Translations under genes and position numbers: made by a program
Shown here: in pieces, positions 58,120 through 64,000 of the stretch
How positions within the stretch are numbered: the stretch's first letter is position 1
Layout: each line of letters opens with the position of its first letter
The notes under the pieces: model-generated
Databases searched by the model: none
The model's input: the letters and a program-made list of their open reading frames with translations, nothing else
Told to the model about the DNA's origin: nothing
Origin: Nocardioides luteus
GTDB taxonomy: Bacteria; Actinomycetota; Actinomycetes; Propionibacteriales; Nocardioidaceae
Assembly (NCBI RefSeq): GCF_015752315.1
Contig: NZ_JADOVJ010000001.1
Span: 4,208,501 to 4,272,500, forward strand
Direction: 5' to 3'
DNA: 64,000 nt

Positions 58120-58667
58120 CAGATGTCCGTCCTTCCGTCGATGGCCTCGCGAATCAGGTCGGCGTGGCCGCAGTGGCGGGCGTACTCCTCGATCATGTGG
58201 ACCAGGATCCAGCGCAGGCTGATCTCCTGGCCGTCACGGCTCCTTCCGGCCGCGATGTGGTCGAGAGAGCCGGCGGCGTCGGTGAGCTCGTTGGAGCGAG
58301 CGATCGCCTCGCGAAGCAGTGTGCGCAGCTGGTCGGGGTCGTCTTCGGAGGCGCTGGTGAAGTCCCAGTCCTGGTCGTCGTCCCAGGGAGCCGTGTCGAA
58401 CGGCGGGACCGGGACGTTGCCGGCCAGGCGTACGCCGAACCAGACGTCCTCCACGTACGCCATGTGCTTGAGGAGTCCCGCCAGGGTCATGGTCGTGGGC
58501 GGGAAGGGCCGGTTGAGCTGCTCGTGGTCGAGGCCCGCGACCTGCCTGAGCAGGGTCGCCCGATGGAAGTCGAGGAACGTACGCAGCGTCGTGGACTCGT
58601 CCGCGACGTAGGGGGCGCCGGTCGGATGGCGGGTGTCCTCGAAGAGTGCCTCGGTCATGGGCGTCAA
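58119..58667 (-). CDS. DinB/DUF664 mycothiol-transferase-like protein
   Basis: The 182-residue four-helix protein is of the DUF664 DinB group, with the metal His residues in LAGLLKHMAYVEDVWF and RWILVHMIEEYARHCGHADLIREAI. DUF664 proteins are frequent in mycothiol-using actinobacteria and probably conjugate thiols to xenobiotics. An ATG at 58658 is an alternative. It is co-translated with the GNAT gene and lies divergent to the dehydrogenase gene at 58736, sharing a 68-base region with a KstR-like motif. Confidence 0.9.
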   Translation of the reverse strand: MTPMTEALFEDTRHPTGAPYVADESTTLRTFLDFHRATLLRQVAGLDHEQLNRPFPPTTMTLAGLLKHMAYVEDVWFGVRLAGNVPVPPFDTAPWDDDQDWDFTSASEDDPDQLRTLLREAIARSNELTDAAGSLDHIAAGRSRDGQEISLRWILVHMIEEYARHCGHADLIREAIDGRTDI

Positions 58668-58710
58668 CGTAACGGCGGCGAGTTTCCTCGGCGAATCACT
58701 TTCGCGAAAC

Positions 58711-58724
58711 TGTAACGCGTTCTA
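58711..58724. promoter_or_regulatory. KstR-like motif
   Basis: TGTAACGCGTTCTA fits the TNNAACNNGTTNNA pattern reported for KstR, the TetR-family repressor of steroid catabolism in mycobacteria and rhodococci. It lies 11 bases before the start at 58736. A single chance match is possible; AACNNGTT is a short motif. Confidence 0.45.
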
Positions 58725-58735
58725 GATTTGGCGGC

Positions 58736-59842
58736 ATGTCCTTCGCCGCTGGAAGTCCCGAGAAGCCGCTCAGAGTCGTCGTCTGGTCCACCGGGACGGT
58801 GGGACGCCATGCGATCGCGGGGGTCGATGCGCATCCGGACCTGGAGCTGGTCGGGGTGTGGACCTCGACGCCGGCGAAGGCCAGGGTCGACGCCGGGGAG
58901 CTGGCGGGGCTGGGGCGGACTCTCGGGGTGGCCGCGACCACCTCTCGCGACGAGCTGATCGCGCTCGCGCCGGACTGCGTCGTCCACGCCGCGATGACCG
59001 ACGACCGGGTCTTCGAGGCGATCTCCGATCTCACCGAGCTCATCCGGAACGGGGTCAACGTCGTCTCCTCCGGACCCGTGATCCTGGTACACCCGCAAGG
59101 CACGCTGCCTGACGAGATGATCGCCGGGATCGACGAGGCCGGGCGGGAGGGTGGCGCGTCGCTGCACGTCAACGGCATCGACCCCGGCTTCGCCAACGAC
59201 GTCCTGCCTCTGGTGCTGACCTCGCTCTCGCAGCGGATCGACCATCTCCGGGTCAGCGAGATCGCCGACTACTCGACCTACTACCAGCCCGTCGTCATGA
59301 AGGATCTCTTCGGCTTCGGGGGCTCGCTGGAGGACAAGCCGTTCCTGTGGGAGCCGGGCGTGCTGAGCACCGCCTGGGGTCCCGTCGTCCGGGTGCTCGC
59401 CGCCGGTCTCGGGGTGACCCTCGACGAGCCGCTCGTCGAGCACGTCGAGCGCCGCCCGGCGGTCAAGGACACCAAGACCGTGTCGGTCGACATCGCCGAG
59501 GGCACCCAGGGCTCCGTACGTTTCACCGTCACCGGCACCGTCGACGGCATCCCCCGCATCACCCTCGAGCACGTCACCCGCACCGACGCCGGCTCCGACC
59601 CCGACTGGCCTGTCCCCGCGACCGGCGACGGCTGCTACCGCATCGAGATCACCGGCGAGCCGTCGATGACCGTCGAGTTCAGCCACCACGGCGAGCACGG
59701 CGACCACAACGTCTCCGGGATGATCGTCACCGCCCAGCGCCTGGTCAACGCCATCCCCGCCGTCGTCGCCGCCTCCCCCGGCCTGGTCTCCCCTCTCGAC
59801 CTCCCGCTGATCACCGGCCGCGGCCTCGTCTCAGCCGAGTAG
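58736..59842 (+). CDS. DapB-fold NAD(P)H-dependent amine dehydrogenase-like protein
   Basis: The 368-residue Rossmann protein has a cofactor start VVWSTGTVGRHAIAGVDAHP and resembles the dihydrodipicolinate-reductase-like 'amine dehydrogenase' family frequent in mycobacteria and Nocardioides. NGIDPGFANDVLPLVL and ADYSTYYQP are probable substrate-site blocks. It may reduce or oxidise a keto/amino acid or steroid-derived substrate. The promoter carries a KstR-like motif, and an SDR follows after a 199-base repeat-bearing gap. Confidence 0.82.
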   Translation: MSFAAGSPEKPLRVVVWSTGTVGRHAIAGVDAHPDLELVGVWTSTPAKARVDAGELAGLGRTLGVAATTSRDELIALAPDCVVHAAMTDDRVFEAISDLTELIRNGVNVVSSGPVILVHPQGTLPDEMIAGIDEAGREGGASLHVNGIDPGFANDVLPLVLTSLSQRIDHLRVSEIADYSTYYQPVVMKDLFGFGGSLEDKPFLWEPGVLSTAWGPVVRVLAAGLGVTLDEPLVEHVERRPAVKDTKTVSVDIAEGTQGSVRFTVTGTVDGIPRITLEHVTRTDAGSDPDWPVPATGDGCYRIEITGEPSMTVEFSHHGEHGDHNVSGMIVTAQRLVNAIPAVVAASPGLVSPLDLPLITGRGLVSAE

Positions 59843-59853
59843 GTGGTTGTGGA

Positions 59854-60021
59854 CGCCGAAACCGCACCTTTGGTGGCCGAGACTGCAGAAATGGCGAGCG
59901 AGCCTGCAGTTCTGGCGATCGCCGGAACGACCGACTCGGCCGCCACACCTGCAGTCTCGCCCGCCACTTCTACCGATTCGCCCACCACAACTACAGATTC
60001 GGCCGCCGCTTCTACAGATTC
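59854..60021. repeat. 21-bp periodic repeat array
   Basis: About eight degenerate 21-base units lie head to tail between two plus-strand genes. The clearest are 59938-59958, 59959-59979, 59980-60000 and 60001-60021, with the consensus GCCGCCACTTCTACAGATTC. The first half (59854-59916) carries the related motif in the opposite orientation (GACTGCAGAAATGGC). Period 21 is a multiple of three, so all frames stay largely open; no protein start or codon bias supports coding. It resembles a dispersed intergenic repeat. Confidence 0.75.
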
Positions 60022-60041
60022 GGCGCGACTGAGGAGACAGC

Positions 60042-60845
60042 ATGAGCATTCTTGAACGATTCGAGTTGACCGACCACGTGGCGGTCGTGACGGGGGCGGG
60101 GCGCGGGATCGGGGCGGCGACGGCGGTGGCGCTGGCGGAGGCCGGGGCGGACGTGGTGATCGCGTCGCGGACCGAGCGCCAGCTCCGGGCGGTCGCCGAG
60201 AGGATCGAGGCGGCGGGGCGGCGGGCGCTGGTGGTGCCGGCGGACCTGGCCGACACGGCTGTGACCGCAGGGCTTGCGGAGCGGGCGTACGAGGAGTTCG
60301 GGCGTCTCGACATCGTGGTCAACAACGTGGGTGGGACGATCCCGAACACGTTCCTCGACACCGACGAGAGCTACCTGGAGGAGGCCTTCCACTTCAACGT
60401 GACCACGGCGCACGCGCTGACGCGGGCGGCGGTGCCGTACATGGTGAAGAGCCCGGACGGGCAGCAGTCGGTGGTGTCGATCAGCTCGATGATGGGGCGG
60501 ACGGCAGGCAGGGGCTATCTCGCCTACGGGACCGCGAAGGCGGCGCTGGCGCACTGGACCAGGCTGGCCGCGACCGACCTGGCGCCGAGGATCCGGGTGA
60601 ACGGGATCTTCGTGGGCTCGGTGCTGACCAGCGCCCTCGAGTTCGTGGCCGGCGACGAGACCATGCGTGGCGAGATCGAGGCGAAGACCCCGCTCAGACG
60701 GATCGGGGAGGCCGAGGACATCGCCGCCGCGGTGGTGTACCTGACCTCTCGGGCCGGCCAGTTCGTCACCGGGAAGCTGCTCGAGGTAGACGGCGGCACC
60801 GAGGCGCCGACGCTGGACCTCAAGCTCCCCGACGCGATGTCCTGA
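60042..60845 (+). CDS. SDR-family oxidoreductase
   Basis: The 267-residue classical SDR has [27 protein letters not shown], the Ser in VVSISSMMG and an intact YGTAK motif, ending with [14 protein letters not shown]. It is similar in style to fatty-acid or steroid beta-oxidation SDRs of actinobacteria. GAGGAGACAGC precedes the ATG. Downstream of the DapB-fold gene and on the same strand, it may share the KstR-like control, though the 199-base gap argues for its own promoter. Confidence 0.9.
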   Translation: MSILERFELTDHVAVVTGAGRGIGAATAVALAEAGADVVIASRTERQLRAVAERIEAAGRRALVVPADLADTAVTAGLAERAYEEFGRLDIVVNNVGGTIPNTFLDTDESYLEEAFHFNVTTAHALTRAAVPYMVKSPDGQQSVVSISSMMGRTAGRGYLAYGTAKAALAHWTRLAATDLAPRIRVNGIFVGSVLTSALEFVAGDETMRGEIEAKTPLRRIGEAEDIAAAVVYLTSRAGQFVTGKLLEVDGGTEAPTLDLKLPDAMS

Positions 60846-60860
60846 GCCTGTCGAAGGGTC
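60840..60860. repeat. CCTGAGCCTGTCGAAGGGTC dispersed motif
   Basis: The stretch CCTGAGCCTGTCGAAGGGTC overlaps the SDR stop codon. I recall this motif (or its complement) as a very common short repeat at gene ends in many GC-rich genomes, of unknown function. A related palindrome ACCCTTCGAAGGGT occurs inside the GNAT gene near 61770. Recognition is from memory. Confidence 0.5.
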
Positions 60861-60880
60861 GGCGCCTGATCGTCAGACAA

Positions 60881-61888
60881 TCAGACCGTGACGTGCTTGT
60901 GCCAGGACTCGGTGACGTAGTCGGTCACCCAGCCCATCGACTTGTAGAGCCCGTCGGCCCCGGTGGGGCTGTCGGCGTCGACCTCGAGCGAGACCCGGTC
61001 GCGGCCGCGCTCGATCGCGTCGCCGATGACGGCGTGGAGCAGCCCCTTGGCGACCCCGCGCCCGCGGGCGTTGCGGTTGACACCGATGTACTCGACGTAC
61101 GTCCCCTCGACCCCGGCAGCGTTGGCGGGCAGCACCGAGGCAACCAGTGAGCCGGCGGGCAGCGTGTCGTCCACATAGGCGAGCCACCAGTGGTCCCAAC
61201 GGTGGCCGGGGTCCTCGCGGAGACGCTGGACGAACTCCGGGAAGCTCTCCCGGTAGGAGTTGAAGTGGTCCTGGAAGGACTCCTCCAGGGTCTGGTGGAC
61301 CGTCTGCAGGTCGGCTGCGACGGGCATCCCGTTCTCGTGGGTCTCGACCGGTCGGATGGTCACGCCCTCGCGGAGCGGGGGCACGGTCTCGTCGGGCAGC
61401 ACCGGGCGGCTCATGTGCAGCCAGGTGCGCCTGTTGGTGAACTCCGCCGCCGCCAGCCACTCGCGCTGCACGGTGTCGTCGGCGAACGGGCTGGCGTCGA
61501 GGTGGGACTCGGTGATGCCGCGCAGCTCGGCCATCGCCCGCGCCTGCTCCTCGAGCCAGGCGTAGAGCCCGGCGGCGACCTCGGCCGCCTGGGCGATGGT
61601 GCGGTCGACGTAGAGGTAGACGAGGGTGCGTCCGGCGGCGCGGTCGTGGGCGATCGCCCAGGCGCGGATGTCGCCGTCGGGGTCGACCGCGACGAGCTGC
61701 TGGCGGGTCCAGGAGGCGGGGCCGGCGATCTCGCCGGTGATGGCGTCCGCGTCGACCTTTCCGGACCCTTCGAAGGGTGTCTTGTCGGCTGCTCGGAGCC
61801 TCAGAAGTGCGGGTAGATCGTCGAGGTCTGGGACCTTCGTCGTCCATCCGTCGGGGAGTTCCACGGGCGTCTCGCTATGGTCGCTCAC
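60881..61888 (-). CDS. MshD-like tandem GNAT acetyltransferase
   Basis: The 335-residue protein has two GNAT-like halves; the second (about residues 180-330) has the acetyl-CoA loop YIGVNRNARGRGVAKGLLHA and LYKSMGWVTDYVTESWHKH. It resembles mycothiol synthase MshD, but the divergent first half (TLVYLYVDRTIAQAAEVAAG) and lack of an identifiable mycothiol partner make another substrate possible. The GTG at 61888 gives a start before the first beta strand; upstream sequence is not conserved-looking. Confidence 0.8.
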   Translation of the reverse strand: MSDHSETPVELPDGWTTKVPDLDDLPALLRLRAADKTPFEGSGKVDADAITGEIAGPASWTRQQLVAVDPDGDIRAWAIAHDRAAGRTLVYLYVDRTIAQAAEVAAGLYAWLEEQARAMAELRGITESHLDASPFADDTVQREWLAAAEFTNRRTWLHMSRPVLPDETVPPLREGVTIRPVETHENGMPVAADLQTVHQTLEESFQDHFNSYRESFPEFVQRLREDPGHRWDHWWLAYVDDTLPAGSLVASVLPANAAGVEGTYVEYIGVNRNARGRGVAKGLLHAVIGDAIERGRDRVSLEVDADSPTGADGLYKSMGWVTDYVTESWHKHVTV

Positions 61889-61907
61889 CCAGCCATTCTC
61901 CCAAACG

Positions 61908-62534
61908 TCAGGGGAGGTCGACCCACTGGTCCGTGCCCGGGACCAGCGCAGACGCACCCGCGGTGAGCTCTGCGACGAGCGCTGCGAGGCGTTTCTCCTC
62001 GGCCGGCGGGGCCCCGATCCGCAGGGTCACGGCAGCGCCGTAGCCGGTGTCCAGGACCGCGACACCGGAGGATCGCAGGTCGGTCTCGAGGCGGCCGGCG
62101 GCGTCGTACGGCACCTCGATCTCGTACTCGCGAACGAGCTCCCGCCGGAGCGTCCCGACCTCGTCCAACGCGGCGCGGACGGCGTCAGAGTACGCCCGGA
62201 CGAGACCGCCCGCGCCGAGCAGCGTCCCGCCGAACCAGCGGGTCACCACCGCGACCGTGTCCGAGACCCCGGCCCCGCGCAGCACCTCGAGCATCGGGGC
62301 GCCCGCGGTGCCGGCCGGCTCACCGTCGTCGTTGGAGCGCTCGACCGGCTGCGGCGGCGGACCGATCCGGAAGGCGGAGCAGGTGTGCCGGGCGTCCCAG
62401 TGCTGCTTGCGGAGCCGCTCGACCACCGCCCGCGCGTCGGCCTCGTCCTCGACCCGGGCGAGCGTGCACAGGAACCGCGACCGCTTCTCCTCGATCTCGG
62501 CTGCGCCGTCGCGGGCGATGGTCAGGTAGTGCAT
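61908..62534 (-). CDS. YigZ/IMPACT-family protein
   Basis: The 208-residue protein has the IMPACT N-terminal domain (EIEEKRSRFLCTLARV, DGEPAGTAGAPMLEVL and VVTRWFGGTLLGAGGLVRAY) and a DUF1949 C-terminal ferredoxin-like domain. Bacterial YigZ may act with ribosomes or proline-linked metabolism; the role is uncertain. Its ATG overlaps the TauE stop by one base. Confidence 0.93.
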   Translation of the reverse strand: MHYLTIARDGAAEIEEKRSRFLCTLARVEDEADARAVVERLRKQHWDARHTCSAFRIGPPPQPVERSNDDGEPAGTAGAPMLEVLRGAGVSDTVAVVTRWFGGTLLGAGGLVRAYSDAVRAALDEVGTLRRELVREYEIEVPYDAAGRLETDLRSSGVAVLDTGYGAAVTLRIGAPPAEEKRLAALVAELTAGASALVPGTDQWVDLP

Positions 62535-63313
62535 CACCAGACTCCGAGCACGCTGCCGCCGATGCGGATGATGAACCCGGCGACCACGACGATGAAGAAG
62601 ACGCGTACGAACCCGGCGCCCTTGGCCACCGCCGTCCGGGCCCCGAGGTAGCCGCCGATCAGGTTGCACACCCCCATCACCAGACCGGTCTTCCACAGCA
62701 CCGCACCCTGCGGGACGAAGACGACCAGGGCAGCGAGGTTGGTGGCGACGTTGGCCATCTTGGCCTTGGCGCTGGCCTCCAGGAAGGAGTAGCCGAGCAG
62801 GCCGACCAGCCCGATCACCAGGAAGCTTCCCGTCCCGGGACCCAGCGCACCGTCGTAGAAACCGACCGCGAAGCCAACGACCATCGCCCCGATCACGTGC
62901 CGGTGGTCGTCGAACTTCAGCTCCGTCGCCTCCCCGAGCGACGGCTTGAAGAGCACCCACGCCCCCACCAGGATCAGCGCGACCAGCACGATGGGCTCGA
63001 AGACCTTCTCAGGAAGGTACGACGCCACCCCCGCCCCCAGCGCGGACCCGACGAACGCGAGGACCATGAGCGGGACGAAGGTCTTCGGGTCCGGCCCGAC
63101 CCGCCGGTAGTAGGTCGCGGCGCTGATCGAGGTTCCGAAGACCGAGGCCAGCTTGTTGGTCGCCAAGATCTGCACCGGTGCGGCGCCCGGCAGGAACAAC
63201 AGCAGCGCGGGGAGCTGGATCAGCCCACCTCCGCCGACCACGGCGTCCACGTATCCGGCGGCCAGGGCCGCGAGAGCGAGAAGGGCAAGTACGTTCAGCG
63301 TCTCCTCGGGCAC
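62534..63313 (-). CDS. TauE/SafE-family anion exporter
   Basis: The 259-residue membrane protein has about eight helices and the two TauE/SafE repeats: VDAVVGGGGLIQLPALL with NKLASVFGTSISA in the first half and GFYDGALGPGTGSFLVIG with KMANVATNLAAL in the second. Members export sulfite, sulfoacetate or similar organosulfur anions. The start is GTG at 63313, with GAGGAGACG upstream on the minus strand not clearly spaced. It is coupled to yigZ downstream. Confidence 0.92.
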   Translation of the reverse strand: MPEETLNVLALLALAALAAGYVDAVVGGGGLIQLPALLLFLPGAAPVQILATNKLASVFGTSISAATYYRRVGPDPKTFVPLMVLAFVGSALGAGVASYLPEKVFEPIVLVALILVGAWVLFKPSLGEATELKFDDHRHVIGAMVVGFAVGFYDGALGPGTGSFLVIGLVGLLGYSFLEASAKAKMANVATNLAALVVFVPQGAVLWKTGLVMGVCNLIGGYLGARTAVAKGAGFVRVFFIVVVAGFIIRIGGSVLGVW

Positions 63314-63333
63314 GAGCGCAGGCTACGCGGCCG

Positions 63334-63363
63334 GATGTTCACCGAGTTAACTCGGTGAACATC
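63334..63363. repeat. 30-bp perfect ACCGAG palindrome
   Basis: A perfect palindrome folds as a 13-bp stem (GATGTTCACCGAG with CTCGGTGAACATC) and TTAA loop. It lies between the VWA gene stop and the TauE start, so it could end VWA transcription or mark the TauE promoter. Its core matches the two hairpins at 37616-37661. Confidence 0.85.
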
Positions 63364-63372
63364 CCAGCACGC

Positions 63373-64000
63373 TCAGCCGGCCCACCAGCCACGACCGCCG
63401 AACGCATCGGGGTAGCCGCCATAGGTGTTCGACGTACGCCGCGCCGTCCTGTCCCCCAGATACGACCCGACCACGGCGGCGCCGAGGTCGTCGAGCTCGG
63501 GCGCGACGACGCGCCCCTCGACGCGGCGGGCCATGGAGTCGATGAACCGGGCCAGGCCGGGATCCTCACCGAGGCGGAAGAAGGTCGTCTGGGCACCGAG
63601 GCGCCGTGAGTTCTCCAGCTCCTCGACGGATCTGGCGATCGTCACCGGGTGCGGCGGGTAGGAGAACCAGACGTCGCCGCCCGGCTCCAGGTGGGCGGTG
63701 GGCTCGCCGTCGGTCACGATGAGCAGCACCGGCTGGGCACCCGGGTGCTTGCGGAAGTGCCGGTTGGCCAGCAGCAGCGCGTGGTGCAGGTTGGTGCCCT
63801 TGTCCCAGATCGCGTCGAGCGCGGTGAGCTTCTCGATCTCCATCGTCTGCGCGTAGCGCCCGAACGAGATCAGCTGCAGGTCGTCGTTGCGGAAGCGGCT
63901 CCTGATCAGGGTGTGCAGCGCGAGCGCGGTGCGCTTCATCGGCACCCACCGGCCGTCCATCGCCATCGAGAAGCTGGTGTCGACCAGGAGGGCGACCGCT
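63373..64000 (-). CDS. VWA-domain protein, 5' part beyond window
   Basis: The visible 209 residues are the C-terminal part of a VWA (von Willebrand factor A) protein, cut by the window end. A MIDAS start is visible as VALLVDTSFSMAMDG, with VTDGEPTAHLEP later and FFRLGEDPGLARFIDSMARR near the C terminus, as in VWA partners of MoxR AAA+ ATPases. The N terminus and the presumed AAA+ gene lie beyond base 64000. The ending GGYPDAFGGRGWWAG is Gly/Trp-rich. Confidence 0.9.
   Translation of the reverse strand, partial: AVALLVDTSFSMAMDGRWVPMKRTALALHTLIRSRFRNDDLQLISFGRYAQTMEIEKLTALDAIWDKGTNLHHALLLANRHFRKHPGAQPVLLIVTDGEPTAHLEPGGDVWFSYPPHPVTIARSVEELENSRRLGAQTTFFRLGEDPGLARFIDSMARRVEGRVVAPELDDLGAAVVGSYLGDRTARRTSNTYGGYPDAFGGRGWWAG

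Noticed and set aside
59843..60055. Small Thr/Ser/Ala-rich protein-coding gene
   Set aside because: The frame follows from the 21-base period. It has no convincing ribosome site, and two other frames are equally open.
60881..61888. Calling this gene mshD outright
   Set aside because: It has the tandem GNAT layout, but MshD-specific residues could not be checked by eye. It is described as MshD-like only.
1..64000. Prophage, insertion sequence or integrative element
   Set aside because: No integrase, transposase, phage structural gene, tRNA-flanking direct repeat or abrupt change in codon character was seen. The tRNA-His is intact, with no duplicated 3' end downstream in the window.

Overview
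The window is chromosomal DNA of a high-GC Gram-positive actinobacterium. The best guess is a Nocardioides-like member of the Nocardioidaceae. This rests on the very GC-rich third codon positions, frequent GTG/TTG starts, mycothiol metabolism (mca, two DinB/mycothiol-transferase-like proteins), the orn/tRNA-His pair and the metB-greA-DUF4307-mca neighbourhood. I see no rRNA, insertion sequence, prophage or CRISPR array. Coding density is high and no gene-free stretch exceeds about 260 bases.

Layout. (1) 0-1 kb: a small membrane protein with a CRP-like site upstream, and a lone YezG/DUF600-like immunity protein. (2) 1.1-9.2 kb: a seven-gene, tightly overlapping minus-strand operon. In transcription order it encodes a CodA/AtzC-like deaminase, a NitT/TauT-type ABC importer (ATPase, permease, lipoprotein), an FAD-linked oxidase, a creatininase-family hydrolase and an 8-oxoguanine-deaminase-like protein with a damaged active site. 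An XRE-cupin regulator faces it at the 3' end and a strong inverted repeat lies at its promoter. It looks like an uncharacterised uptake and catabolic route for an N-heterocycle or cyclic amide. (3) 9.2-26.4 kb: a mosaic of regulator/target pairs: two MmyB-type regulators divergent from SDRs, AraC types, an OhrR-like MarR with three operator copies, a MarR divergent from an MFS-aldo/keto reductase operon, plus secreted and cytosolic hydrolases. (4) 26.4-29 kb: a 29-bp periodic hairpin array, then a DUF6069-histidine kinase-response regulator operon. (5) 29-36 kb: small redox and detoxification genes (nitronate monooxygenase, truncated globin, DHFR-like, epoxide hydrolase, FkbM methyltransferase, DsbA-like protein) and a secreted hydrolase with a perfect CRP/GlxR box. 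(6) 35.9-37.6 kb: orn, tRNA-His(GTG), and a MarR-GNAT fusion that may be leaderless. (7) 37.6-43.1 kb: a Ter-associated stress module: PfkB kinase coupled to a 789-residue PRTase-TRSP-PRTase-PELOTA protein, and a terD gene, with a secreted GH5 endoglycoceramidase-like gene between them. (8) 43.1-49.1 kb: a NicO Ni/Co transporter divergent from a giant LamG-metallophosphatase exoprotein coupled to a membrane-anchored HPFG-type protein. (9) 49-57.6 kb: core sulfur, thiol and amino-acid metabolism (mca, DUF4307, greA, the ilvA-AI-2E-mutL-metB operon, divergent msrA). (10) 57.6-64 kb: GNAT/DinB pair, a KstR-like motif before a DapB-fold dehydrogenase and an SDR separated by a 21-bp periodic repeat, then MshD-like GNAT, YigZ, TauE and a truncated VWA protein.

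Themes. Many neighbouring genes overlap by 1-14 bases, suggesting translational coupling. Three unrelated short repeat families occupy intergenic junctions: the 29-bp array at 26.5 kb, the ACCGAG hairpins at 37.6 and 63.3 kb, and the 21-bp array at 59.9 kb. The strongest candidates for new biology are the 1.6-9.2 kb operon, the Ter PRTase/PfkB pair with terD, and the periodic arrays.
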